The notes under the pieces are model-generated. The model was not told the DNA's origin, searched no databases, and saw nothing but the letters and a program-made list of their open reading frames with translations. A program made the position numbers and the translations under genes. This document shows positions 1-10,560 of a stretch of 64,000 bases of DNA, piece by piece; positions within the stretch are counted from its first letter, which is position 1; each line of letters opens with the position of its first letter. Source of the stretch: Ziziphus jujuba (lineage: Eukaryota; Streptophyta; Magnoliopsida; Rosales; Rhamnaceae); the NCBI RefSeq assembly GCF_031755915.1, contig NC_083390.1, positions 12,493,001 to 12,557,000 on the forward strand. Reading direction: 5' to 3'.

Positions 1-359
1 TAACTAAAATATTCTTTTTTATAAATTCCAAACTTTAAATAACAATAACTCTTTGCTCGCACCTCGAAATTTAAAAATAATGAGACATTTGAAATCCTCA
101 GATCGTGATGATTCATATGACATCCACTTCCATCATGAAATTCTCGATAGAATCTCTATGGAATCTTTAAGGTATCTTTTTGGAATCTTTTTAATACTTA
201 GTCCGTTCAAGCTCAAATCTTGCTTCCTACCATAATTTGACCCAAGGAATCAATTTTTATGGTTGTTTTCTTAAATATCTTTCCTTAACAAATTAGCACA
301 AACTAACAAATATTAAACTATAAATATGGCATAAAAACATCAATCTTTTAGACCTAACA
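1..359 (-). repeat. Family C LTR, 3' LTR, cut by window start
   Basis: This stretch matches, colinearly, the end of the family C LTR seen at 20522-22209. In minus orientation it begins TGTTAGGTCTAAAA at position 359. A purine-rich tract lies directly upstream of that start, so this is the 3' LTR of a minus-strand element. The rest of the LTR lies beyond the window. Confidence 0.85.
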
Positions 360-374
360 AATACCCCCAAACTT
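360..374 (-). promoter_or_regulatory. Polypurine tract of family C
   Basis: Read on the minus strand this is AAGTTTGGGGGTATT, immediately before the LTR start. The same tract sits at 22210-22224 next to another C 3' LTR. A polypurine tract primes plus-strand DNA synthesis in LTR retrotransposons; the role here is inferred from position and base composition. Confidence 0.7.
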
Positions 375-1540
375 AAGATTTGCTAGTCCCTAGCAAAGAA
401 GACGGATAAGAAAAATCAATCTTTTAAAGAACATAAGATCCTTTAATGAGGTGCCTCAAAGATTGTATTGTATAACATATGAATTTTCAAATGGTTTCAA
501 AGTAATTATGTAACTCAATACCTTATCTTCCATCCAACAGATATGATACTTCCAATGTGTGTGTGTGGAAATCAATTTATACACTTAATATCATGCATTT
601 GAATAAATTTACAAGAATAAAGATTAATAATAAAGTATGAAGTATCATATGCTTAACTTAATTATTACTCTCCACTAATGTAGGCTATTGCACCACCTTA
701 AATCATTAGGACTTCATGGTTTCTATTATTAAGGCTAATGGATATGGCTAAAGAAAGAAAAGGATAGAATATAATAAATCAAAAAAAAAAAGCTAAAATT
801 AAATGTCAATGAATAAATTACTTGTAAAATTTGTTTATTTCTGAGAACTTCTTTTCTTCTTTTAACTTCAATTTCAATATCCTTTTTCTCCTTTTTATTG
901 TATTATTTTCTTCAAATCATACATATTCTTTATTTATTTATTTATTTATTTTTTTCCACGAAACCCCCAAACTTATTTTTCTTCTTATTGCACATTCAAA
1001 CCTCCAACTTACACAAAAATACATACTAAAGCCAAATTCACCAAATACTTAACCTCCAAACTTTATTTTTTTTCCTTTTTCTTCAACACTCCCACTAACT
1101 CATAAGCATATATTCAAATCAAATTAATTAAAGCTCTCTTTGTAGCATGTTCAAAGTAGGAAAAAGAAATTTAAGGCTGAAAAAGGGTAAGTAAATGTGG
1201 TTTAATGAACAAAAGGCTCTAATACATCTTTATGTAGGCTCAAATAAGGTGCTAGTGTAAGATAATGTTTTAGGTAGGCTTGAAAGGCTCAAACTTAAAC
1301 AAAGATGGCCTAAATCATGTTCTTAGTAATGCATTTACGTAGGATTTCACCTCAAACAATAATCAAGCAAGTTCTAGAGTTCAATTAATAATAAATTACT
1401 CTAATTCATGCAAACCTTCTTCAAAACACAATCTAAATCATGCATTATTAATTATGTGCTCAAAATCAGTTAAAAGTAACAATATGTGAATATAGCTTCA
1501 AGTATTTAAGCATACACAAAAACAAATCCACCATCCAAAG
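360..1540 (-). mobile_element. Family C internal region, 3' fragment, non-coding
   Basis: The sequence is colinear with 22210-23430 of the larger C element, including T-rich runs and short AT repeats. No retroelement protein is encoded here, and short open frames such as 831-1052 are low-complexity. The fragment ends abruptly where a family A LTR begins, so the 5' part of this C copy was lost. Confidence 0.75.
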
Positions 1541-2574
1541 CTAAGAGATTTAAGGACAACCTGGCTGCTTTTATATAGGGAGTAATTAATTCTCAAATAG
1601 CCTTGTCAATACCCGATGATACAAAGCCTGTTTTAAGCATCAAAGTAGTGGAAGCTGTTATTGACCCGAGTAGCTATTCTAGTGCAAATATGGACTATGG
1701 GCAGCAACAAATGGATCCAACACTTCTTGGATTCAATGGATGTCACCAAGAGGCCATGGAATCATGTCAAGGTAGAATTAAAAGCATCTAAAACCAGCTT
1801 GTATAGATAACAACTGAATTTGACCGAAAATGTGCTATTGAACCGCTTACTTTGACTTTTCTTCTTGGTCAAGCAAGTTTGACTTATTCCAATCAAGGGG
1901 CAGCATGTGGGAATCATTATTAATCATATTTGGCATCCTACATGGCATATGGAAGCTGATTTGAAGCTCAAACAAACTGGACATTGGTTAAAGATACCTT
2001 AGCAATCAAACTAGTCAACTAGTTTCCTAATTTGATTTTGACTTTTTGTTTTAGAAAATTAGTCTTATGTTTGGTTTCTATTTATTTATTTTCTAGACAA
2101 ATCAACTTAGGAAATTTATTATTTTATTATTTTCACTATAAATTAATTAATTCCTAATTCAAAATAAAGGAATTAATTAATTCAAATTAGTTTAGGAAAG
2201 TAGTTGAATTTCGGCCAACATATTTCCTTTTCTCTTTGGTGGCCGATTTTAACCTAAATTTTTAGAGTTTACTCTAGCCTATTTAAGGGCTTGATTTTAA
2301 GGAAGAACACTCCTTCAATATTAGTCAGAAAATTAATTGCGAAATAGAATTCTCTTTGTTCTCTTTGAACACCTAAGGCACTGTTAGAGAGTGAGTGTTT
2401 TAGTTTTACCTTATCAATAGGACTTCCATAACCTATTGTGGTGTCTTCATTATACCAAGGTTTCTAATCACAGGTTGGTTAGGGGTTAAGGTTTTTCCAT
2501 AGGAACTTGAACTTAATTGAGATCTGGGCTAATATAATATGGGTTTAAACGTAAGTCAACCTAGGTTCGTATCA
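1541..2574 (+). repeat. Family A LTR (A1), 5' end missing
   Basis: It ends CCTAGGTTCGTATCA, followed at once by a tRNA-Met primer site, so it acts as a 5' LTR. Compared with the LTR at 4620 it lacks roughly the first 85 bases and starts within the segment encoding the RxKxNL tail motif. A TATA-like TATTTAAGG lies at 2280-2288. Confidence 0.85.
2280..2288 (+). promoter_or_regulatory. TATA-like box in A1 LTR
   Basis: TATTTAAGG within AGCCTATTTAAGGGCTTG. The same element is conserved in the other A LTRs and as TATTTAAA in the B LTRs, at the position expected for the U3 promoter. Function is inferred. Confidence 0.5.
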
Positions 2575-2576
2575 TT

Positions 2577-2589
2577 TGGTATCAGGGCC
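2577..2589 (+). promoter_or_regulatory. Primer binding site, initiator tRNA-Met type (A1)
   Basis: TGGTATCAGGGCC lies two bases after the LTR end. The canonical plant site is TGGTATCAGAGCC, complementary to the 3' end of initiator tRNA-Met, so this copy carries one change (A to G). Confidence 0.85.
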
Positions 2590-3714
2590 AAGATTTTGTT
2601 CGAGTTATATATATCTTATTTGTTTTATTTATTTTTTGTTAATCTACAATATTAGCATTAGGTTAAGGTTGCTTCTATCATCATACACATTCTCCATATT
2701 ATTTAAAAAAAAAAAACTCATTCCTAGTTAAGCTAGGTTTTCCTAGTTTTTACCATATTTTTTGCTTCCTAGTTTGTTGGTTGCTTGTCATCATTGTTCT
2801 TGTTAATTTTATTTTTTGTTGATAACACTTTTCTGTTTTAGTCTTAAATATTTGCATTCATATATTCAAAAAAAAAAAAAAAAAGAAGGTTTGCGGCAAC
2901 ATATACAAATATACAAAAAAAATTACATATTTGCATTTTGTTGTTGGAGACCATGGGTTTGGTGAGTATTTGGTGTTGGAATTGCAATTTTGGTATTGAT
3001 TCTTGCTACTGTAGTTGTCTTCTATTCTGTGAGTAAAAAAAAAAAAAAGAAAAAAAGAAAAAGAAAAGAAGAAGAAAAAAGTCGAATATAAAAAATAAAA
3101 ATAAAAAATCGGTTTGTTGAATTTGGTGTTGAAATTTGTTGCTGGAAATTTTTTGGAGCTGCTGATTTGTTGATTATTTATTCAATATTTGGAGTTGTTG
3201 GAGAATTTTTTTTGTTGCTGGACATTTGAATTTTGGGTGCTTAAATTATTTGGATTAAAATAAGTTAAAGAACTTGATACAAAACTAGAATCACAAGAAC
3301 AACAACCAACACTAGTCTTTAATTTTGTTTGAATTGATTCTTATATGTGTTTGAAATTCTTTTTCTAAATTTTTATTCTTGAATCCTTAATTTCTTACCA
3401 TCTTTGGTCCAGTTCTTATTAATTTCGAAATTTTCCTTGTTAATTTGCCTCATTTTGATTAGAAAAGCTGACAACTAGGTTGAAAAAGTTGAAGATAGTG
3501 TGAGCTTGAATATAATTCTTGAACATGTGGGTGTTTTAAGTAGAACTTGAAGATAATTCTTTGAGTTGAAAAAGGAAAGAGTGTGTGAGCTTAAAAGAGG
3601 GTAAAAAGCTGAAACTAGGGTGCAAACACGAGTATTAAGACTTTGTTTGAATGAAACACGTAACAAAGTGAATTTGGAGAGGTTCTATTTTATTTTTGTA
3701 TTATTCATACTAAC
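2590..3714 (+). other. Untranslated leader of family A copy A1
   Basis: About 1.1 kb between the primer site and the gag start, rich in A and T runs. It aligns by eye with the leaders at 5751-6573 (plus) and 30781-31921 (minus). I see no gene. Packaging and dimerisation signals are expected here but cannot be identified by eye. Confidence 0.6.
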
Positions 3715-4619
3715 ATGGAAGATTCAAGGGTGAGAAAAGGAGAACGACCATTAAGAATTTATGAAGAGGAATCCATAGGATTCAAGGGTGATTTTTGAGC
3801 TTCGATAAGTGGATGAATGCTCACTTTGATCATCTAGATCAAAGGATGGACAGGTAGGAAACATCAAAAGGTGGGCCGAATTTAAGGCAAGAATTCCATG
3901 GTGGTCGAGGAGGTCACAGACGCGATAGGGAGGATTTTGAAGGAGGAAACTATCAGATAATTTGCAGGAGGATTTTAAACACATCTATGCTCTACATGGA
4001 AGGCAAATTCGTGGGAGACCAGCAAGGGAGGAGGATGATAATCTTGGAAATATTAAAGTCAACATACCACCTTTCATAGGAAAAAGTGATTCGAAGGCTT
4101 ACTTGAAATAGGAAGAGCGTATAGAGATGATCTTCAATTGTCACAATGGAATTTGGATACTATGCACTCCAATGGTGGATAAATGAATAAAATACCCGAA
4201 GGAGAGTAGGTGATGTATTGATTACTACTTGGAAACAAATTAAAGGAGCCATAAGGAAGCGATTTGTACCGACTCACTACCATAAGTCACTGCATCAAAG
4301 ACTCTAATCATTATCACAAGGTAGTAGGTCCATGGAGGATTATTACAAGGAGATGGAGATACTCATGATGAGATTGAGCATGAATGAAGAAAGAGAAGCA
4401 ACCATGGCACGGTTTCTAGGTGGATTGAATCGTGAGAAAGCTAACCAATTGGAATTGCAACAATATGTGGAATTGGAAAAGATGTTGCATGTGGCTATCA
4501 AACTTGAGAATCAATTCAAGAGGAGGGGCACAAGTACATGGCTTGGAGGAGTTTCAAATAGCGGGAGATCAAATCCCAGTGCTTGGAGAAGCATCCCACC
4601 TTTGAAGCAAGACAAAAGC
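3715..4619 (+). pseudogene. gag remnant of family A copy A1
   Basis: Gag forms the capsid and nucleocapsid of the retrotransposon particle. The start is ATG at 3715 (MEDSRVRKGERPLR), equivalent to MADSRV in the other copies. A stop follows after about 27 codons at the same place as in copy A2. Later the conserved SxAYLxWEER, CHNxxFGYYALQWW and YYKEMEILMMRL segments can be read in shifting frames, and the last open stretch is 4332-4622. A short piece after the IFNCHN segment is deleted. The gene stops before the zinc knuckle because a deletion fuses it to the next LTR; its final stop TGA is the first three bases of that LTR. Protease and pol are absent. Confidence 0.8.
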
Positions 4620-5735
4620 TGATGTCATTCCGCCCAAGCCTGCTCAACCAATAACCCGCTAGGGTCCTAACCCGACACAGATAAAGACCGAGCCAATCAC
4701 AAGAGCTCAAATTAAGAAATTTAAGGACAAACTGGAGCATTTATATAGGGGATAATCAATTCTCAATAGAGCCTATCCATACTAGAAAATACAAAGCCTA
4801 TTCCAAGCATCCAAGTGGTGGAAGCTGATACAGACCCGAGTAACGATTTTGGTGCAAATATGGACACCGAGCAGCATGAAATGGTTCCAAATATTTATGG
4901 ATTCAATACATATGTCTAAGAGGATATGGAATCAATTCAAGCTAGATTCAAAGGCATTCAAAAAGGGGTTGTACGGACAGCTTCAAATTTGGCATGTTTT
5001 TACTGTATTTTGTGCTAGCTTTATTGTATTTTGCTGAGTTAGCTTTTTCTCTTTCTTCCAAGCAAGGGCAACGTGTGGGACTTCATGTTCAGCTTATTTG
5101 ACATCCTACAAAGCATATTGAAGTTGATTTGGAGCTCAAATTGGTCAAAGAATAGTCAAATTCAACTTAGTCAAAAAGCTAGTATTTTGGTTTCCTAATT
5201 TGATTCTACTTTTTGTTTTAGGACTTTTTTGGTTTTTATTTATTTATTTTCTGGAAAAATAAGTTTAGGAAAGTTCTTATTTTATTATTTTCATTGTAAA
5301 TTAATTATTTCCTAATCCAAAATAAAGGAATTAATTAATTAGAATTTAGATTTAGGAAGGTAGGAAATTCGGCCACTTTAGAAAAGGTTATTGTATGGCC
5401 GGTTTTCCTTATGTCTTCTAGGGTTTATTGTGTGACTTTTCCAGCCTATTTAAAGGCTTGTTTTATCAATAATAATCAGTACATTATTCATACAGAAAAT
5501 TATTTGTGAGATTGAATTCTCTTTGTTCTTTTGAACATCTAAAACACCATTAGTGAATGAGTGTTTTATTTTGACTTATCAATAGGCCTTCCATCACCTA
5601 TTGTGGCGTCTTAATTATATACCAAGGTTTATAATCATAGGTTGGTTAGGGGTGAAGGTGATTAGAACTTGAACATAATTAGATCCGAGCTAATATAATA
5701 CGAGTTTAGGAGTAGGTCATCCTAGGTTCGTATCA
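4620..5735 (+). repeat. Family A LTR (A2), full length
   Basis: It begins TGATGTCATTCCG and ends GGTTCGTATCA, giving 1116 bases with TG...CA ends. It is the 3' LTR of unit A1 and the 5' LTR of unit A2. The first 120 bases still encode the end of the polyprotein (PITR...PITRAQIKKF). A TATA-like box sits at 5447-5454. Confidence 0.9.
5447..5454 (+). promoter_or_regulatory. TATA-like box in A2 LTR
   Basis: TATTTAAA in the conserved context CCAGCCTATTTAAAGGCTTG, about 280 bases before the LTR end. Its place in the LTR is conserved among A copies; activity is inferred. Confidence 0.5.
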
Positions 5736-5737
5736 TT

Positions 5738-5750
5738 TGGTATTAGAGCC
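5738..5750 (+). promoter_or_regulatory. Primer binding site, tRNA-Met type (A2)
   Basis: TGGTATTAGAGCC follows the LTR end after two bases. It differs from the canonical TGGTATCAGAGCC by one C-to-T change. Confidence 0.85.
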
Positions 5751-6573
5751 AAACTTTGTTCAAGTTTGATCTATCTTTATTTGCTTCATATGTTTTTGTG
5801 TTATTTTGAAATTTTAGCATTAGGTTAAGGTTGCACCCATCCCATACACATTCTGCATCTTAAAAAAATAAAGAAAAAAAAAATTCATTTCTAGTTGAAT
5901 TAGGATTTCCTAGTTTTATCGTATTTTTGTTTCCTAGTTTGTTGGTTGTTTTTTCATCATTGTTCTTGTTAATTTTGGTTTTTGTTGATTTTTCTTTGCT
6001 GTTTTTGTATTAAATATTTGCATTCATATATTCAAATAAAAAAATTTGAAGAGTGGGGTTTTGCGGAATAAAAAAAAAAAAATCACACAATTTGAATTTT
6101 TGATTGGGAAATCACGGGTTTGGTGTTTGTTTTGGAGTTGGAATTGCAATTTTGGTAATTATTCTTTCTACTGCAGTTGTTTATGTTCTATGAGTGGGGA
6201 AAAAAAAAAAAAAGAAGAGGTAAAGCCGAATTAAAAAATTGGAAAGTTTTCTCAATAATTTGCTTTATTTCATCTAGAAAAGCCAAAAACTAGGTTTTGT
6301 TGAATTTTTCGGTATTCCTACTTTTTGCTATTCTTTTGTTGATAAGTTTAATTAAAACATACTTGTGATCTAATTGCTGTTTTGTGGGTGTTTTAATGAG
6401 AAGTTTGAGATAATTCATTGAGAGGAAAAAGGCAAGAGAGTGTGAGCACAAAAAAGGGTTAAAAGCCGAAACTAATGTGCAAACACGAGTGTCGAGTTCT
6501 TATATTGAGTGAAACACGTGAAGGATTGAACCTGGTGAGAATTTATTTTATTTTTTGTATTATTCATACTAAC
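5751..6573 (+). other. Untranslated leader of family A copy A2
   Basis: About 0.8 kb with A and T runs, homologous to the A1 and A4 leaders. The open frame upstream of 6574 is an in-frame extension, because gag homology starts only at 6574. No other gene is seen. Confidence 0.6.
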
Positions 6574-7743
6574 ATGGCGGATTCAAGGGTTAGAAGAGCA
6601 GATCCACCTTTAAGAATTAATGAAAAGGAGTCCGTAGGATTTAAAGGTGATTTCTGAGCTACGGGGAGTGGTGAGCAAACAAACATGAGGGCTATATTGG
6701 AGCAATTACAGCGGATGAATGTCCAATTTGACCATTTAAATCAAAAGATTGATAGGTTAGAAACATCCCAAGGAGTGCCCAATATAAGGTTAGATGCTCA
6801 TGGAGGTCGAGGTCGAGGAGGCCGTGGGCGACCAAGAAAGGAGCTTGAGGAGGAAAATTTCAGAGATGATTTTGAAGAAGGAATGGATGAAACATTTGCT
6901 GTCCAAGGGAGGCTAGGCTGTGGGAGGCATAGGAGAGAGGATGTAGATGATGATCTTGGCAACATCAAGATAAACATTCCACCATTAATGGGTAAAAGTG
7001 ATCTGGAAGCTTACTTGGAGTGGGAGGAACGAATGGAGATGATCTTTGATTGCCACAACTATTCGGAAGCCAAGAAGGTGAAATTGGCAGCAATGGAATT
7101 TGGTCATTATGCACTTCAATGGTGGACTAATGAGCAAAACACCCAAAGAAGACTTGGTGATGACTTGATCACTACATGGTGCCAAATGAAGGGAGCCATG
7201 AGGAAGCGGTTCGTGCCATCACATTATCATAGGTTGCTGCATCAAAGGCTTCAATCCCTATCTTAAGGAAGTAGGTCAGTGGAGGATTATTACAAGGAGA
7301 TGGAGATGCTTATGATGAGATTGAACTTGGATGAAGATAGGGCAGCAACCATGGCAAGGTTTCTTGGGGGTTTGAATCGTGAAATAGCCAATCAACTAGA
7401 ATTGCAACAATATATGGAATTAGAAGAGACATTGCATGTGGCTATTAAATTAAAGCATCAATTCAAGAGGAGGGGTGTAAGCTCATGGTTTGGAGATGTT
7501 TCCAACAGTAGAAAGTCCAATTTAAATGGCTGGAGGAACAATCCCATCTATGAAAGCAAGCCAAAGCTGAAAGTCAGAGAAGAAATTTCAAGCCGGCCAA
7601 GGAAGGAGACTAGAACTGAATCTGTCCAAGCACCAAAGAATGAGGTAAAATTAGATCCTAAACCTTCTAAAACTAGTGATGTTGTGTGTTTTAAGTGCCA
7701 GGGATGAGGACACATCGCTAGCCAATGCCCGAATAGAAGAATC
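6574..7743 (+). pseudogene. gag of family A copy A2, broken by stops
   Basis: It encodes a Ty3/gypsy capsid protein of chromovirus type. The chosen start is MADSRVRRADPPLR at 6574, supported by the same start at 30780 on the minus strand. A stop at 6655-6657 follows GFKGDF. Homology resumes at 6685 with MRAILEQLQRMN, a short Gly/Arg stretch (GGRGRGGRGRPR) and the capsid motifs YLEWEERMEMIF, YALQWWTN and MRKRFVPSHY. A second stop at 7264-7266 is TAA where A1 and A4 have CAA. The last open part, 7279-7707, carries YYKEMEMLMMRL and the first half of a CCHC zinc knuckle (CFKCQG); a TGA then replaces an Arg codon and the knuckle continues (GHIASQCP). Confidence 0.85.
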
Positions 7744-8592
7744 ATGGTGTTAAAGGGTAATAGCGAGCTAGAATTAGAAAGTGAAGAAAATGAGGATGAA
7801 GCCAAGCAAGAGGAGGAGGACTCAGAGGATGAACCCGAAACCTTGCAAGCATCCAATGCTGAATTAAACTTGGTTTCTAGGAGAGTACTTGCTGCATACA
7901 AAGATGAGGATGAAATTCAAAGAGAGAACATCTTCCACACCCGATGTGAAATTCAAGGTCAGATTTGTAGTATGATTATTGATAGTGGAAGTTGTACAAA
8001 TGTAAATAGTAATCTTGTAGTTGATAAATTAGGCTTAACCACTATTAAACATCTAGAACCTTATAGATTACAATGGCTTAATGATAGTGGCGAAATAAAA
8101 GTGAATAAACAAGCCAAGGTAGAATTTAACATAGATAAATATGTGAATGTTGTTTTATATGATGTTGTGCCTATGCATGCCGGACATATTTTATTAGGTA
8201 GACCATGGCAATTTGATAATGATGCTACTCATTGTATTGCTTTTAGATTCAAAGGCAAGAAGGTCAAGTTGGAGCCATTAACTCCAAAGAAAGTATATAG
8301 AGACCAATTACAAATCCAACAAAGGAGGCAGGCCGAAACACTCAAGGAGAAGGCTAGTATGGCACTAACGGCTTCACCATCCATCCAAGAAGGTAAGTCT
8401 GAGCTTGCGATCCAAGGTAAGCATTTGAAAACACAAATTGAGTGGAAAAACCATGAGAAGGCCGAAAGTGGGGTGAGAAGAATGGAGAAACCCAAGAGAA
8501 ATGGTGAGAAAACCGAGAGGGAGGAAAAATGTGTGGTGGCCGAGAGAGAGAAAGGAAAAGAAAGGAAAGAAAGAAAAAGAAAAAATTTTTAG
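7744..8592 (+). CDS. Retropepsin-like aspartic protease region (A2)
   Basis: An uninterrupted 282-codon frame downstream of the gag zinc knuckle. Family members cleave the Gag-Pol polyprotein. The frame holds an acidic linker (about residues 8-45), then QRENIFHTRCEI and the active-site triplet in MIIDSGSCTN, a flap region around YRLQWLNDSGEIKV, and HILLGRPWQFD near the protease end. The C-terminal part is Lys/Glu-rich and low in complexity. In an intact element this would be part of a polyprotein, so the ATG at 7744 is probably not a true start. The stop at 8590 precedes the collapsed pol. The catalytic Asp is kept, unlike in copy A3. Confidence 0.75.
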   Translation: MVLKGNSELELESEENEDEAKQEEEDSEDEPETLQASNAELNLVSRRVLAAYKDEDEIQRENIFHTRCEIQGQICSMIIDSGSCTNVNSNLVVDKLGLTTIKHLEPYRLQWLNDSGEIKVNKQAKVEFNIDKYVNVVLYDVVPMHAGHILLGRPWQFDNDATHCIAFRFKGKKVKLEPLTPKKVYRDQLQIQQRRQAETLKEKASMALTASPSIQEGKSELAIQGKHLKTQIEWKNHEKAESGVRRMEKPKRNGEKTEREEKCVVAEREKGKERKERKRKNF

Positions 8593-8862
8593 TTGAGTTT
8601 TGGGGATGTTAATAAGGCTATCTTGGGTAAGAAACCATTGCTGGTTATGAATTATAAAGATGCTAATTTAAAAATGTTTTTGTTGTATAGAACTTTATCT
8701 ACATTATTAAAAGTTTTACTTAGTGGAAATTTTTGAGAATTTGGGAGATATTATTTGTTAATATTAAAAAGTGTGATGAATTTGTATTTCTAGTATTTGT
8801 TTGATAGTGTTTGACCCAGGAGATTTGGTTTTGTTGCACTCAAGAAAGGAGAGGTTCCCAGA
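8593..8862 (+). pseudogene. Collapsed, out-of-order pol of copy A2
   Basis: Three pol fragments lie here in an order no functional pol has. First comes the protease-RT linker (LLVMNYKDANLK). It passes directly into an integrase segment (YRTLSTLLKVLL, cf. NRTLSTLL in family B). Next is an RT segment (LFVNIKKCD, then FVFLVFV, cf. [11 protein letters not shown] and LVFLGFVI). Then comes the integrase C-terminal VFDPGDLVLLH. Everything else in RT, RNase H and the integrase core is missing. The same junctions occur in A3 and A4. Stops and frameshifts add later decay. Confidence 0.75.
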
Positions 8863-9102
8863 ATGAAAAAAAGGTCTAAGCCTATGTCGCATGCAGACGG
8901 ATCCTTTCAAGTTTTGGAGCCGAATAACAAGAATGCCTACAAGCTTGATTTACCGGGTGAGTATAACATGAGTGCTATATTTAATGTTGCTGATTTGTTC
9001 CCTTTTGCTATAGGTGATGATCTAGATTTGAGGACAAATCCTTTTCAAGAGGAGGGGAATGATGTCATTCCGTCTGAGCCCGCTCAACCGATAACCCGCT
9101 AG
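8800..9102 (+). pseudogene. Integrase C-terminal tail of A2, entering the LTR
   Basis: The sequence encodes the C-terminal DNA-binding part of a chromovirus integrase: HSRKERFPE, then DGSFQVLE, NAYKLDLPGEYN, ATFNVADLxPF-like residues and LRTNPFQEEG. The frame does not stop at the LTR boundary (9060) but continues into it (NDVIPSEPAQPITR) and ends at TAG 9100-9102; PITRAQIKRFKNNL is readable just beyond. A classical chromodomain is not visible. Integrase tails encoded partly by the 3' LTR are known for the CRM lineage; assigning this copy to CRM is inference from that and from the RT of family B. Confidence 0.7.
9047..9059 (+). promoter_or_regulatory. Polypurine tract of family A
   Basis: AAGAGGAGGGGAA sits directly before the LTR start. 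It also encodes QEEGN, so coding and plus-strand-priming roles overlap. Family B has the near-identical CAAGAGGAGGGAAC. Confidence 0.75.
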
Positions 9103-10017
9103 GGTGCTGACCCGACACAGATAAAGACCGGGCCAATCACAAGAGCTCAAATTAAGAGATTTAAGAACAACCTGGGAGCATTTATACAGGGGTTGTACAG
9201 ACAGCTTTAAATTTGGCCTGTTTTTACTGTATTTTGTGCTGGCTTTGCTGTATTTTACTGAGTTGGCTTTTCCTCTTTCTTTAAAGCAAGGGCAACGTGT
9301 GGGACTTCATGGTTAGCTTATTTGGCATCCTACAAAGCATATTGAAGTTGATTTGGAGCTCAAATTGGTCAAACAATGGTCAAATTCAACTTAGTTTCCT
9401 AATATTTTAGTTTTCTAATATCAAAATTAGGCACATAAGTCAAAAAGCTAGTATTTTGGTTTCCTAATTTGATTCTACTTTTTGTTTTAGGAAATTACCA
9501 TTAATTTTTTGGTTTTTATTTATTTATTTGCTAGAAAAATAAGTTTAGGAAAGTTCTTATTATTTTCATTGTAAATTAATTATTTCCTAATCCAAAATAA
9601 AAAAATTAATTAATTAATTAGAATTTAGATTTAGGAAAGTAGGAAATTCAGCCACTTTAGAAAAGGTTATTGTATGGCCAGTTTTCCTTATGTCTTCTAG
9701 GGTTTATTGTGTGACTTTTCCAGCCTATTTAAAGGCTTGTTTTATCAATAATAATCAGTACATTATTCATACAGAAAATTATTTGTGAGATTGAATTCTC
9801 TTTGTTCTTTTGAACACCTAAAACACCATTAGTGAATGAGTGTTTTAGTTTGACTGATCAATGGGCCTTCCATCACCTATAGTGGCGTCTTCATTATATA
9901 CCAAGGTTTCTAATCACAGGTTGGTTAGGGGTCAAGGTGACCATTAGAACTTGAACATAATTAGATCCGGGCTAATATAATACGGGTTTAGGAGCAGGTC
10001 ATCCTAGGTTTGTATCA
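9060..10017 (+). repeat. Family A LTR (A3), internally deleted
   Basis: It begins TGATGTCATTCCG and ends GGTTTGTATCA. At 958 bases it is shorter than A2 because about 220 bases are missing near 9191-9196, between two GGGG tracts, which suggests a microhomology-mediated deletion. A short extra segment lies near 9400-9440. It is the 3' LTR of unit A2 and the left LTR of unit A3. A TATA-like box lies at 9726-9733. Confidence 0.85.
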
Positions 10018-10560
10018 AAAGCCAAAACTTGGAGAAGAAAGCACCAATCGCCCAAAAAGGGAGTTCAAATACGAATCTGTCCAAGCACACAAAAGTAAAG
10101 GTAAATATGATCCCTAAACCTTCTAGAACTCATGAAATTGTGTGTTTTAAGTGCTAGGGATGAGGACACATCACTAGCCAATGCTCGAATAGAAGAAATA
10201 TGGAGTGAAGGAGAAGCCGAATGTGATAATGAAGAAGTTGGAGATGAAGGGCATGATGAATCCAAAACTCTCAAGCCATCTAGGGTTGATTTAAGTCTAG
10301 TAGCAAGGAGGGTTCTAACCATATACAAAGATGAGGACCAAATTCAAAGAGAGAATATCTACCACACCCAATGTGAAATTCAAGGTCACATTTTGTTGGG
10401 TAGACCATGGCAATTTGATAAGGATGCCATACCTTATGGGAGAGAGACTTCCATTGTATTTAAATATAAAGGTTAAGGTGGAGCCATTAACTCCAAAAGA
10501 AGTATTTAGAGATCAACTTCAACTACGACAAAGGCGGGAGGCCGAAAAGCTTACATGAAA
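10018..10560 (+). pseudogene. gag end and protease of copy A3, active site deleted
   Basis: No primer site, leader or capsid region follows the A3 LTR; the internal region starts late in gag (cf. 7555 of A2). The zinc knuckle is broken by TAG and TGA (10155-10163). The protease linker and QRENIYHTQCEIQG are readable in the frame 10132-10476, but the next residues are HILLGRPWQFD. About 65-70 codons with the catalytic DSG motif and the flap are gone. The frame then shifts before VEPLTPKEVFRDQL (to 10558). Confidence 0.8.

Noticed and set aside
53..235. Short plus-strand frame at the window start
   Set aside because: It lies antisense within a family C LTR and recurs as LTR sequence elsewhere.
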